Origin: Methylotenera_A sp049687015
GTDB taxonomy: Bacteria; Pseudomonadota; Gammaproteobacteria; Burkholderiales; Methylophilaceae
Assembly: GCA_049687015.1 (NCBI GenBank)
Contig: JBAVIP010000048.1
Coordinates: 1 to 64,000 of the forward strand
Length of the DNA stretch: 64,000 bases
Reading direction: 5' to 3'
Below the pieces are notes generated by a model. That model did no database searches, had not been told where the DNA came from, and saw only the letters and a program-made list of their open reading frames with translations. The translations under genes were made by a program, and so were the position numbers. Shown here in pieces: positions 1-7,996 of the stretch. Numbering within the stretch: position 1 is the first letter of the stretch; the number at the start of each line of letters is the position of its first letter.

Positions 1-522
1 CCTGGCGGTGAACCCGGCCGCGCTGGTAGTGACGGCCAGCAACCAGACTAAGACCTACGGCCAAACCTTCAGCTTCACCGGCACCGAATTCACCAGCACT
101 GGTTTACAAAACGCAGAAACCATCGGCAGCGCCACGCTCAGCAGCACCGGCGCAGCCGCTACCGCCGGTGTCGCCGGCAGCCCGTATGCCATCGTCGCCA
201 GCAACGCCACCGACGGCACCTTCAACGCCGCCAACTACAGCATTACTTATGCCAACGGCAGCCTGGCGGTGAACCCGGCCGCGCTGGTAGTGACGGCCAG
301 CAACCAGACTAAGACCTACGGCCAAACCTTCAGCTTCACCGGCACCGAATTCACCAGCAGCGGCCTGCAAAACGCAGAAACCATCGGCAGCGCCACGCTC
401 AGCAGTGCCGGCGCAGCCGCCACTGCCGGTGTCGCCGGCAGCCCGTATGCCATCGTCGCCAGCAACGCCACTGGCGGCACCTTCAACGCCGCCAACTACA
501 GCATTACTTATGCCAACGGCAG
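1..522 (+). repeat. Two tandem 261-bp in-frame coding repeats
   Basis: Units 1-261 and 262-522 have a period of exactly 261 bp (87 codons) and differ at about eleven positions by eye. A third, strongly diverged unit begins at 523 with the same entry sequence. The array probably continues upstream of the window. Such arrays are prone to copy-number change and to misassembly. Confidence 0.9.
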
Positions 523-1294
523 CCTGGCGGTGAACCCGGCCGCGCTGGTAGTGACTGCGAATGCAGGACAAACCAAGATATATGGCAATGCTGATCCAAC
601 GCTTACCTACACAAGCTCTGGTCTGCTATTTGGAGACACAATTAGTGGCTCGCAAACGCGTAATCCGGGGGAGAATGTTGGTAGTTATGCGATTAATCAG
701 GGTACGCTTAATGCAGGCAGCAACTATGTGCTAAGTTATGTATCAGATAACTTAAGCATAACTCCAAGAAATCTAACGATAACAGCCAGTCCTGGACAAA
801 ACAAAATTGCAGGCACCGCAGATCCGCTACCATTTACCTTTATCATGGGTGGACTTGGCTTGGTGGGCGGCGATACGCTTTCAGGTGCACTCAGCCGCAT
901 TGCTGGCGAGACAGCGGGTAATTATGCAATTATCCAAGGCAGTTTGGATGCTGGCAGTAACTATGTGATCAACTATATTGGCAGTAACTTTGCCATTCTT
1001 GCTGCGCTTGCTTCGAACAACGGAGGAAGTGGGAGCGGCGGAGGTAGTGGAAACCCTCGTAATGCCGCAGGCCTGGTAGATTTGAATCCAATGTTGGGTA
1101 ATTACACAAATCAGCAGCTGTTTGTACTAAATGTCGGGGCTACGGCAGCGGGTAACGATTCTACGGGCAATCAGGAAGCATGTGAGGGTGATCCGGAATT
1201 GCTGGCTAAAGATAAAGAGTTTATTTTACTGCTCAATTATGGCTTAAAATTACCTAAAGGCGTTAACACAAGTTGTGATAAAACCTCGATCTAA
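2..1294 (+). CDS. C-terminal part of a large MBG-repeat surface/secreted protein (5' truncated by window edge)
   Basis: The reading frame is open from the first bases, so the gene starts upstream of the window. The visible part has two almost identical 87-residue repeats (from LAVNPAALVV to SITYANG), then two diverged repeats that keep the pattern TANAGQTKIYGNADPTLTYT and YAINQGTL. This is the signature of MBG-type domains found in filamentous-haemagglutinin-like and other giant exoproteins. A Gly/Ser linker (NNGGSGSGGGSG) leads to a non-repetitive tail of about 85 residues with two Cys (EACEGD and NTSCDK). No LPXTG or clear outer-membrane barrel is seen; two-partner secretion is possible but the N-terminal TPS domain is outside the window. 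The preserved DNA identity of the first two repeats points to recent duplication or conversion. Function as adhesin or matrix protein is inference. Confidence 0.7.
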   Translation: MAVNPAALVVTASNQTKTYGQTFSFTGTEFTSTGLQNAETIGSATLSSTGAAATAGVAGSPYAIVASNATDGTFNAANYSITYANGSLAVNPAALVVTASNQTKTYGQTFSFTGTEFTSSGLQNAETIGSATLSSAGAAATAGVAGSPYAIVASNATGGTFNAANYSITYANGSLAVNPAALVVTANAGQTKIYGNADPTLTYTSSGLLFGDTISGSQTRNPGENVGSYAINQGTLNAGSNYVLSYVSDNLSITPRNLTITASPGQNKIAGTADPLPFTFIMGGLGLVGGDTLSGALSRIAGETAGNYAIIQGSLDAGSNYVINYIGSNFAILAALASNNGGSGSGGGSGNPRNAAGLVDLNPMLGNYTNQQLFVLNVGATAAGNDSTGNQEACEGDPELLAKDKEFILLLNYGLKLPKGVNTSCDKTSI

Positions 1295-1358
1295 ACTGAT
1301 AGTTGCCGATGTGGGCAACTTGATTTATATTGTCTGAAACATATTAAAAGAGCAAAAA

Positions 1359-2993
1359 ATGCTGAAAATTACTTCCACCCAAACACAACCATTTTTAGAT
1401 CAAAAACCCGGCACCTCTGGCTTACGCAAAAAAGTTAAGGTTTTTCAGCAGCCACATTATCTGGAAAACTTTGTGCAAAGTATTTTTGACACGCTGGATA
1501 TTCCTGCCAGCGCAACGTTGACGGTGGGTGGGGATGGCCGTTTTTACAATGCGCAAGCCATTCAGACCATCATCAAAATGGCGGCCGCCAATGGTTTTGC
1601 CAGAGTGATTGTCGGGCAAGGTGGTATTCTGTCTACCCCGGCTGCATCGCACATTATTCGTAAATACCAGACATTCGGCGGCATTATTCTGTCTGCCAGC
1701 CATAATCCGGCTGGGCCAGACGAAGATTTTGGCATTAAATACAATTCAGCCAATGGCGGCCCTGCGCCAGAAAAAATCACCGAAGCGATTTTTGCGAAAA
1801 GTAAAACTATTACGCAATACAAAGTGGCTGATTTACCTTCGATTAACATCAATGCTATCGGTGAAACGGATTTGGGCGGATTCACCGTACAGGTGATTAA
1901 CCCGGTCGCCGACTATGTTGATTTAATGGCTGAACTGTTTGATTTTAGTGCGATCAAGGCGCTGCTAAAATCAGGGTTCAGGCTGAAGTTCGACGGCATG
2001 CATGCGGTGACGGGGCCTTATGCCAAAGAGATTTTTATCAACCGTTTAGGCGCGCCAGAAGCCAGCCTGATGAACTGTGAAGTAAGCGAGACTTTCGGCG
2101 GCGGGCATCCAGACCCGAATCTGACTTATGCGCACGAATTGGTGGATATTTTGTACGGGAACGATGCCCCTGATTTTGGCGCTGCTTCCGATGGCGATGG
2201 CGACCGCAACATGATTTTGGGCAACCATTTTTTTGTAACGCCATCTGATAGCCTGGCGATTATTGCTGCCAACGCAAGGCTGATCCCTGCCTACAGACAA
2301 GGTCTGGCGGGCGTTGCACGCTCCATGCCAACCAGCGGGGCGGTAGACAGGGTGGCACAGAAACTGAATATCCCTTGTTATGAAACGCCTACCGGATGGA
2401 AGTTCTTTGGCAACCTGATGGATGCCGGCAAAGTGACTTTATGCGGCGAAGAAAGCTTTGGCACGGGGAGTAACCATGTGCGCGAAAAGGACGGTCTGTG
2501 GGCAGTGTTGTGCTGGCTCAATATTGTCGCCGCCAAAAAGCAAGGCGTGGAGACGATCGTAAAGGCGCATTGGGCCGAATATGGCCGCAACGTGTATTCG
2601 CGGCATGATTATGAAGCGATTCCAAGCGATGCGGCAAATGGCGTAATGGCGCATATCAAGGCGCAATTCGCCACCTTGCCAAATAAAACTTTTGGTAAAT
2701 ATACCGTTAAAACCTGCGATGATTTTAGCTACACCGATCCGATTGATGGCTCGATCAGCACCGGACAAGGTATTCGCATTTTGTTTGTTGATGGCTCGCG
2801 TATTGTATTTCGGCTTTCCGGTACCGGCACAGAGGGCGCTACATTGCGTATTTACTTAGAAGCGTTTGAGCCTGATGTAAATAACCACCATTTAGATGCG
2901 CAAGTGGCGTTGGCTGAGATGATACAGATTGCACTTGAGATTTCTGAGTTAAAACAGCGTACAGGACGAGGCAAGCCAACCGTAATTACTTAA
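1359..2993 (+). CDS. pgm: Phosphoglucomutase (alpha-D-glucose 1,6-bisphosphate dependent, eukaryote-like type)
   Basis: Interconverts glucose 1-phosphate and glucose 6-phosphate in the cytosol, linking hexose phosphates to UDP-/ADP-glucose and glycogen. The 544-residue length fits the family. N-terminal GTSGLRKKV, the catalytic phosphoserine loop SASHNP (Ser at about 114), the metal site DGDGDR (278-283), the sugar-binding CGEESFG (362-368) and the C-terminal phosphate-binding RLSGTGTEG are all present. An ATG at 1359 follows an A-rich AAAAGAG-type ribosome site. It stands alone between the surface-protein gene and the convergent protease gene. A second, different phosphohexomutase lies 0.5 kb downstream on the other strand. 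Confidence 0.95.
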   Translation: MLKITSTQTQPFLDQKPGTSGLRKKVKVFQQPHYLENFVQSIFDTLDIPASATLTVGGDGRFYNAQAIQTIIKMAAANGFARVIVGQGGILSTPAASHIIRKYQTFGGIILSASHNPAGPDEDFGIKYNSANGGPAPEKITEAIFAKSKTITQYKVADLPSININAIGETDLGGFTVQVINPVADYVDLMAELFDFSAIKALLKSGFRLKFDGMHAVTGPYAKEIFINRLGAPEASLMNCEVSETFGGGHPDPNLTYAHELVDILYGNDAPDFGAASDGDGDRNMILGNHFFVTPSDSLAIIAANARLIPAYRQGLAGVARSMPTSGAVDRVAQKLNIPCYETPTGWKFFGNLMDAGKVTLCGEESFGTGSNHVREKDGLWAVLCWLNIVAAKKQGVETIVKAHWAEYGRNVYSRHDYEAIPSDAANGVMAHIKAQFATLPNKTFGKYTVKTCDDFSYTDPIDGSISTGQGIRILFVDGSRIVFRLSGTGTEGATLRIYLEAFEPDVNNHHLDAQVALAEMIQIALEISELKQRTGRGKPTVIT

Positions 2994-3018
2994 GCGAATT
3001 GATGGTTATTCAAGCCGT

Positions 3019-3498
3019 TTAGTCGTCAACCTGTTTAATGATCATTTGGCCTTTGAATAATCGCACGTCCATACGGCCCAAATAGCTCATGCCGAGCAGC
3101 ACATCGCCATCAAGACCAGGTGCGATCATGGCGGAAACATTTTTTGCTTCTACGCCACCCACTTTCACTGAGTCCAGCCGCACCATATAACCCACGCTGT
3201 CACCATTGGCGGTGCTGGTGCGTATGGCTTCGATACTTTTTAAGTTGAGTTTATCGGCAATTGCTTGAGAAATTGCTACGCCAGTTGCGCCAGTATCCAC
3301 CAGCACATTCACTTTCAGGTTGTTAATCAGCGCCTCGGCGCGGTAGTGGCCATCTGGGCCGCGTTTAAGCACGACGGCGCTAGTGCTATCGCCTAGTCGC
3401 CATGCCTTATTGGGGTTTTGAATGTTGTCGGCCAGGAGGTAAATGGCGAAAGCCAGGCTCAGCCAAATGATGGCAAAAATAATGGAGCTTTTAGACAT
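3019..3498 (-). CDS. Membrane-anchored retropepsin-like aspartic protease (clan AA, TIGR02281 type)
   Basis: 159 residues. One N-terminal membrane segment (about 5-23) precedes a single aspartic-protease half-domain with the catalytic motif VDTGATG (Asp 68), then a hydrophobic-hydrophobic-Gly pattern near VLLGMSYL. Proteins of this family dimerise to form the active site; substrates in bacteria are mostly unknown. The domain would lie on the periplasmic side if the anchor is N-in. It is 30 bp downstream of the PMM/PGM gene on the same strand and may share its transcript. Confidence 0.8.
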   Translation of the reverse strand: MSKSSIIFAIIWLSLAFAIYLLADNIQNPNKAWRLGDSTSAVVLKRGPDGHYRAEALINNLKVNVLVDTGATGVAISQAIADKLNLKSIEAIRTSTANGDSVGYMVRLDSVKVGGVEAKNVSAMIAPGLDGDVLLGMSYLGRMDVRLFKGQMIIKQVDD

Positions 3499-3528
3499 GT
3501 TATTTTTGCTGGGCTATCTGAGCAGTAA

Positions 3529-4923
3529 TCAGAAGGGCAAGGCTACATGTGGCGCTACGTTCCAGATCACCTCGCGGAACTGAGCCTGAATGCGTTTTAA
3601 CGCTGGCTCGTTATCCGCCTCAAAGCGCAGCACAATCACTGGTGTGGTGTTGGAAGGGCGCATTAAACCAAAGCCATCGGCATATTCCACACGCAGGCCA
3701 TCGATGGTGATGATCTCGGTTGAACCCGCAAATTGGGCCGTTTTTTGTAATTGCGCAATTAGCGCGTGCGGCTCGCCTTCCTGCATCTGGATGTGCTGCT
3801 CAGGCGTGCTGACGCTATCAGGCAGGTTGTTGAGCACTTCGGATGGGTTGTCAAAATGGCTTAAAATCTCCAGCAGGCGCGCGCCGGCATACAGGCCATC
3901 GTCAAAACCATACCAGCGTTTTTTGCCATGTATATCGGCATCATTAAAGAATACATGGCCGCTCATCTCACCCGCCAGCGCGGCGTTGGTTTCTTTAATT
4001 TTGGCTTTAACCAGTGAATGACCGGTTTTCCACATAATCGGGTTGCCGCCAAGCTTGTGTATCCACGGGCTTAAGTTGCGCGTTGATTTGACATCAAAAA
4101 TAATGTTGGCGCCTGCGTTGCGTTTTAGTACATCTTCAGCAAACAAAAGTAATTGGCGATCGGGGTAAATAATATTGCCGTCCTTCGTGACTACGCCCAG
4201 TCTGTCGCCGTCGCCGTCAAACGCCAGGCCGATTTCGGCACGTGAGGTTTTAAGCGCCTCAATCAAGTCTTTTAAGTTTTCAGGCACAGAAGGATCAGGG
4301 TGATGATTCGGAAAATGCCCGTCCACCTCGCAAAACAGCTCATCGACATGACAGCCAATGGCATTGTAAAGCTGCTTGGCAAACGCTCCTGCCACACCGT
4401 TGCCGCAATCTACTGCCACTTGTAGTGGGCGCGCAAGGTTGATGTCCGCCTTAATTCTTGCGATATAGTCTGATGCAATATCGTAATGGCGCTCGAGGCC
4501 TTCGCCATAGGCAAAATGATTCTGCTCGATGCGGTTGCGTAAACTCTGGATACTTTCGTTGGAAAGCGTTTCGCCTGCCAGCACCATCTTCAGGCCGTTA
4601 TAATCAGGCGGATTGTGGCTGCCGGTGACCATGACGCCGCAGCTGTTGTTTAAATGGTAAGCTGCAAAATATACCATCGGTGTGGCGACCATGCCTAAAT
4701 TCACTACATTCACGCCAGCTTTGCGTATGCCTTGCGATAGAGCTTCAGCCAACTCGGGGCCTGATAAGCGGCCATCGTAGCCGATGCAGATTTCATTCTG
4801 CATGCGATGCTTTGCCTCGCTACCCAATGCGTGACCAATGGCTTCAACAATACTTGGCGTTAAGGTTTTGCCGACGATGCCGCGAATGTCGTAGGCTTTG
4901 AAAATTTCTTTAGGTGGTTGCAT
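3529..4923 (-). CDS. Phosphomannomutase/phosphoglucomutase (AlgC/ManB family)
   Basis: 464 residues, the usual size for bifunctional PMM/PGM. The enzyme converts mannose 6-P or glucose 6-P to the 1-phosphates for GDP-mannose and UDP-glucose, i.e. polysaccharide and LPS precursors. Motifs: KAYDIRG at the N terminus, catalytic loop TGSHNP (Ser 102), metal loop DGDGDR, GEMSGH sugar-binding motif and C-terminal RPSNTTP phosphate loop. The start overlaps the end of the DUF3307-like gene by 14 bp, so the two are probably cotranslated or cotranscribed. Confidence 0.93.
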   Translation of the reverse strand: MQPPKEIFKAYDIRGIVGKTLTPSIVEAIGHALGSEAKHRMQNEICIGYDGRLSGPELAEALSQGIRKAGVNVVNLGMVATPMVYFAAYHLNNSCGVMVTGSHNPPDYNGLKMVLAGETLSNESIQSLRNRIEQNHFAYGEGLERHYDIASDYIARIKADINLARPLQVAVDCGNGVAGAFAKQLYNAIGCHVDELFCEVDGHFPNHHPDPSVPENLKDLIEALKTSRAEIGLAFDGDGDRLGVVTKDGNIIYPDRQLLLFAEDVLKRNAGANIIFDVKSTRNLSPWIHKLGGNPIMWKTGHSLVKAKIKETNAALAGEMSGHVFFNDADIHGKKRWYGFDDGLYAGARLLEILSHFDNPSEVLNNLPDSVSTPEQHIQMQEGEPHALIAQLQKTAQFAGSTEIITIDGLRVEYADGFGLMRPSNTTPVIVLRFEADNEPALKRIQAQFREVIWNVAPHVALPF

Positions 4924-5296
4924 GGCTTATATTCTGTAAGTTAAAAGCGTAGTAAACAATGGCAAAATAAGTAATGTGATGCAGCAATTGATCGAAGCCC
5001 AGTAATATCCAAAAACGCTCACTGTTGTTGGGTTGCAAGTCATAGCGTTTGCTTACGTTCATTTTTGCCCAATCAATATGGTAATGCAGCACCATATCAA
5101 TTACAGCATACAGCAGAGATTCGCTGCCAATAAACGGCGCTAGCACTAACAGCGTGCCGAGAGCGTGTATGCCCGCGTGGGCAATGCCACCCGGATGCAT
5201 GTAAGTGCCTTTGTTGCGGTATATCCACGGATTGGCTTGCAAAGGGAAATCGCAAATAAAATGCTTGATAAACAGTAGAAACAAGGCCTCAAACAT
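4910..5296 (-). CDS. DUF3307-like small membrane protein
   Basis: 128 residues with about three hydrophobic segments and conserved-looking polar residues inside or near membranes: FIKHFICDFPLQ at the N terminus, HAGIHALGT, VDMVLHYHIDW and DQLLHH. This His/Asp pattern fits the DUF3307 family, whose function is unknown. It lies 2 bp downstream of iscX and overlaps the phosphohexomutase gene, so iscX, this gene and PMM/PGM look like one minus-strand operon. Confidence 0.7.
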   Translation of the reverse strand: MFEALFLLFIKHFICDFPLQANPWIYRNKGTYMHPGGIAHAGIHALGTLLVLAPFIGSESLLYAVIDMVLHYHIDWAKMNVSKRYDLQPNNSERFWILLGFDQLLHHITYFAIVYYAFNLQNISHATT

Positions 5297-5298
5297 GG

Positions 5299-5493
5299 TT
5301 ATTCAGTTTCTTCAATCCATGCGAGCTGAATCGCCTCTAATATTTTCTCGCCACAGTGTTTTGGGTCATCGTCAAAATCCTCAAGCGCCATTACCCACTC
5401 CATTAGATCGATAAAGCGAATGGTTTTTGGGTCGATATCCGGATGCTTGTCAAACAGTTCTTCGGCAATTCTTTGGCTGTCAGTCCATTTCAT
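5299..5493 (-). CDS. iscX: IscX (Fe-S cluster assembly modulator, YfhJ family)
   Basis: 64 residues, full length for IscX. Family hallmarks are plain: KWTDSQRIAEEL, HPDIDPKTIRF and the acidic LEDFDDDP near the C-terminal third, the patch that contacts the cysteine desulfurase IscS and iron in E. coli. IscX normally closes an isc operon (hscA-fdx-iscX); here no other isc gene is adjacent, so it has moved away from its usual partners. It heads the run iscX, DUF3307-like, PMM/PGM on the minus strand. Confidence 0.9.
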   Translation of the reverse strand: MKWTDSQRIAEELFDKHPDIDPKTIRFIDLMEWVMALEDFDDDPKHCGEKILEAIQLAWIEETE

Positions 5494-5582
5494 CGATATT
5501 TGCTTGGAAAATTTAAAGTGTCATTATAACGCGTGCCTAAAAATAGACCAAAGAATAGCTAATAGACCGATAAAAATATAAG

Positions 5583-5607
5583 AAAAAAAGCCCAGCGTAG
5601 GCTGGGC
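5583..5607 (-). terminator. Rho-independent terminator reading on the minus strand
   Basis: A perfect 7-4-7 hairpin (arms GCCCAGC and GCTGGGC, 5590-5607) is followed on the minus strand by seven T residues (5583-5589). On the plus strand no T-tract follows. No recognised minus-strand protein gene ends here, so it implies an unannotated minus-strand transcript starting somewhere between about 5650 and 5850. Confidence 0.7.
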
Positions 5608-5720
5608 GAAGGGGAGGTAACTTTGGAGAATTACATGTATCAAATACCAGCAAGTCGCATGCCAAACATTAAACTCAATAAAAACAATTGGTTGCATATT
5701 GCAAAGAAGAATATGTGCGT
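5583..5720 (-). ncRNA. Candidate small RNA with anti-Shine-Dalgarno motif
   Basis: Upstream of the minus-strand terminator the transcript would carry TTCTCC and ACCTCCCC in a C/U-rich, apparently unpaired stretch (about 5608-5628). Such CCUCC motifs next to a terminator hairpin are typical of trans-acting sRNAs that mask ribosome binding sites. The 5' end is unknown, and the start given here is only nominal. The alternative is that these bases are simply the complement of two ribosome binding sites of a plus-strand small ORF. Confidence 0.3.
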
Positions 5721-5781
5721 GTTTCACGCAACCAATATGTACCAAATGAACCAATTTGGTGCAATTCGGTTCGAGTTTTAA
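5635..5781 (+). CDS. Possible 48-residue small protein or leader peptide upstream of glyA
   Basis: ATG at 5635 is preceded by TTTGGAG with a six-base gap, and 10 bp further up by GGGGAGG. This is a stronger ribosome site than most genes in the window have. The frame runs 48 codons to TAA at 5779-5781 (protein starts MYQIPASRM and ends IRFEF). It is basic, rich in Asn, and resembles nothing I know. It ends 68 bp before glyA. No codon-bias or conservation test could be done; it may be fortuitous. Confidence 0.3.
   Translation: MYQIPASRMPNIKLNKNNWLHIAKKNMCVFHATNMYQMNQFGAIRFEF
5741..5760. promoter_or_regulatory. Inverted repeat in the glyA upstream region
   Basis: Perfect 7-6-7 dyad, ACCAAAT and ATTTGGT, about 90 bp before the glyA ATG, inside a run of CCAA-type half-sites (ACCAAT, ACCAAA, ACCAAT). 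It could be a regulator site for glyA or a hairpin. No known box is recognised. The gap 5494-5849 (356 bp) otherwise holds only the terminator, the candidate sRNA and the small ORF described here. Confidence 0.35.
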
Positions 5782-5849
5782 GTAAAGCCTCAGCGTGATA
5801 AAATGCGCTATTTAATTCTTCAAATACATTTTTGGAAAAAGTTACCGCC

Positions 5850-7097
5850 ATGTTCAGCACTTCAAAAACTCTAAATGTCGCCGACCCAGCACTCGCACAA
5901 ATGATTGATGCTGAAGTGGTTCGCCAGGATCAGCACATCGAGCTGATTGCCTCAGAAAACTACACCAGTCCTGCCGTAATGCAGGCGCAAGGCTCGCAGC
6001 TTACCAATAAATATGCTGAAGGTTATCCAGGCAAGCGCTTTTATGGTGGCTGTGAGTTTGTGGATCAAGTGGAACAATTAGCCATCGATCGCCTGAAAGC
6101 CTTATTTGGCGCGGAGTATGCCAATGTGCAGCCGCACTCCGGCTCGCAGGCCAATCAGGCAGTGTATTTTTCTATTTTAAAACCAGGTGACACGGTGATG
6201 GGCATGAATCTTGGCCATGGCGGTCATTTAACGCATGGTTCACCTGCTAATTTGTCAGGCAAGTTGTTTAACATCGTGCCTTACGGTTTGAATGATAAAG
6301 AAGAAATCGACTACGACGAAATGGAACGCATCGCGTTGGAATGCAAGCCAAAGTTGTTGATTGGCGGGGCGAGTGCTTATGCCTTGCGTTTCGATTGGGC
6401 GCGTATGAGCGAAATTGCCAAAAAAGTCGGCGCATATTTCATGGTGGATATGGCGCATTACTCCGGTTTGATTGCTGCAGGCGTGTATCCCAATCCGGTG
6501 CCGCATGCGGATTTTGTGACGTCTACCACGCACAAAACCCTGCGTGGCCCGCGTGGCGGCATCATTCTGGCGAAAGCCGAATATGAAAAATCGCTCAATT
6601 CAAGCGTATTCCCGGCTTTGCAGGGCGGCCCACTGATGCACGTGATTGCAGGCAAAGCGACCGCTTTCCTGGAAGCTGCACAGCCCGAGTTTAAGGCATA
6701 CCAGCAACAAGTATTGAAAAATGCGCAGGCAATGGCTGAAGCGCTGACAGCGCGTGGTTTGCGCATCATTTCGGGCCGCACCGAATCGCACATGTTCATG
6801 GTCGATCTACGTCCAAAAGGCTTAACCGGCAAAGCTGCCGATGCGGCGCTGGGCCTGGCACATATTACCGTGAATAAAAACTCGATTCCGAATGACCCAG
6901 AAAGCCCGTTCGTGACGTCAGGTATCCGTATTGGCTCACCAGCTATCACAACGCGCGGCTTTAAAGAAGAGGAAGCGAAACAAGTTGCGAATCTGATTGC
7001 CGATGTGCTGGATAACCCGGCCAATGAAGCCGTGATTGAAGCAACCAAAGACAAAGTGCATGCGTTAACAGCAAGATTTCCGGTGTATGGAAAATAG
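5850..7097 (+). CDS. glyA: Serine hydroxymethyltransferase
   Basis: PLP enzyme interconverting serine + tetrahydrofolate and glycine + 5,10-methylene-THF; a central one-carbon enzyme in a methylotroph. With the ATG at 5850 the product is 415 residues, the normal length. The frame extends 18 bp upstream to a TTG, but GGAAAAA just before the ATG is the likely ribosome site. The PLP lysine motif TTHKTLRGPRGG is present (Lys 229), as are IASENYTS and the GGHLTHG substrate loop. It is followed after 15 bp by nrdR, and probably heads the glyA-nrdR-ribD transcript. Confidence 0.97.
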   Translation: MFSTSKTLNVADPALAQMIDAEVVRQDQHIELIASENYTSPAVMQAQGSQLTNKYAEGYPGKRFYGGCEFVDQVEQLAIDRLKALFGAEYANVQPHSGSQANQAVYFSILKPGDTVMGMNLGHGGHLTHGSPANLSGKLFNIVPYGLNDKEEIDYDEMERIALECKPKLLIGGASAYALRFDWARMSEIAKKVGAYFMVDMAHYSGLIAAGVYPNPVPHADFVTSTTHKTLRGPRGGIILAKAEYEKSLNSSVFPALQGGPLMHVIAGKATAFLEAAQPEFKAYQQQVLKNAQAMAEALTARGLRIISGRTESHMFMVDLRPKGLTGKAADAALGLAHITVNKNSIPNDPESPFVTSGIRIGSPAITTRGFKEEEAKQVANLIADVLDNPANEAVIEATKDKVHALTARFPVYGK

Positions 7098-7112
7098 AAC
7101 GGAAAGCAAAAA

Positions 7113-7556
7113 GTGAAATGTCCTTTTTGTGGCGTTGCCGACACGCAAGTCATTGATTCCAGAGTCAATGACGAAGGCGATTCAATTCGCCGTCGGCGCA
7201 AATGCAGTGCTTGCGATAAGCGCTTTACCACCTACGAAACGGCTGAACTACACCTGCCGCAAGTGGTAAAGGCCAATGGCACACGTGAAGAGTTCAATCG
7301 TGAAAAATTACGGCTTTCCTTCACGCGGGCTTTGCATAAACGCCCGGTACCGACAGAATATGTTGACCGTGCGCTCGACCATATCGTGCAAAAAGTGTTG
7401 AGTTTGGGTGCGCGTGAAATCCCTGCACGCGACTTGGGTGAAAGCGTGATGCAGGAGCTTAAAGTCATGGATAAGGTCGCGTATATCCGTTTTGCCTCGG
7501 TGTACCGCAGCTTTTCCGATGTCGACGATTTTCACGATGTGATTCGTGGCTTATGA
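7113..7556 (+). CDS. nrdR: Transcriptional repressor NrdR
   Basis: 147 residues, the family length. An N-terminal zinc ribbon (Cys 3, 6, 31, 34; CPFC and CSAC) with the basic patch SIRRRRKC binds DNA. The ATP-cone domain follows (residues about 49-139). NrdR senses dATP/ATP and represses ribonucleotide reductase genes through NrdR boxes. Start uncertainty: the first codon at 7113 is GTG, following AACGGAAAGC. The glyA-nrdR-ribD order is common in proteobacteria. Confidence 0.95.
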   Translation: MKCPFCGVADTQVIDSRVNDEGDSIRRRRKCSACDKRFTTYETAELHLPQVVKANGTREEFNREKLRLSFTRALHKRPVPTEYVDRALDHIVQKVLSLGAREIPARDLGESVMQELKVMDKVAYIRFASVYRSFSDVDDFHDVIRGL

Positions 7557-7585
7557 TGCAGGTTTGGGGTTTATAGTCAGCAAAT

Positions 7586-7963
7586 ATGAAATTAATTAGC
7601 ATCTCTTCGATTGCGCTGGCGCTGATTACCGTGCTGATTACCATCGTGTTTTTTGCATGGTGGATGTTTAAAGACCCCGTCATGTTTGGCAGCGAGAAGT
7701 TTGACCAAGTAGGGTGGATGCAAAGCGTGGCGACCATCAACACTGATTGTAAGCGTGGTGATATGGCTTACGATTTACAAAAAAACATATTGTCTAAAGG
7801 CGTTAAACGCGACGCCGTGATGGCCTTGCTAGGCCGGCCCAGCTACGAAGAGAAGAATGTCATCGAGTATGATCTAGGCAAATGTATGCACGTGTATCAT
7901 GGCCTGCTGGTGTTTTTTGATGACAATAACAACCTTGTGCGAAGCCGCATTTCATCGCATTGA
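7586..7963 (+). CDS. Small membrane-anchored protein with a BamE/SmpA-like fold signature
   Basis: 125 residues. A strong N-terminal hydrophobic segment (about 5-27) is followed by a short periplasmic domain. The part LSKGVKRDAVMALLGRPSYE then YDLGKC and a C-terminal LVFFDDNNNLVRSRI resembles the pattern of SmpA/OmlA-like small domains (helix entering a G-x-P turn, then strands ending in a hydrophobic-polar edge). No lipobox. Function unknown. It lies between nrdR and ribD on the same strand, with gaps of about 30 bp, so cotranscription is likely. Confidence 0.7.
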   Translation: MKLISISSIALALITVLITIVFFAWWMFKDPVMFGSEKFDQVGWMQSVATINTDCKRGDMAYDLQKNILSKGVKRDAVMALLGRPSYEEKNVIEYDLGKCMHVYHGLLVFFDDNNNLVRSRISSH

Positions 7964-7996
7964 TGCGGCATTCGGTAAACATGGTTAAGATGAGAT

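Noticed and set aside
1..522. Possible CRISPR or satellite array
   Set aside because: The 261-bp period is an exact multiple of three, the frame is open throughout and the product matches MBG repeats, so it is a protein repeat.
104..571. 155-residue minus-strand ORF across the MBG repeats
   Set aside because: It is the antisense shadow of the repetitive plus-strand gene; its own internal repeat is only the mirror of the 261-bp DNA repeat, and its composition is Gly/Ala/Arg without any motif.
5524..5754. 76-residue minus-strand ORF in the iscX/glyA gap
   Set aside because: It reads straight through the perfect terminator hairpin and has no ribosome site; the terminator argues for a non-coding transcript.
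6458..7231. 257-residue minus-strand ORF over glyA and nrdR
   Set aside because: Long only because the opposite strand is GC-rich and well coded; covers the conserved glyA end, contains no domain, and crosses a gene junction.
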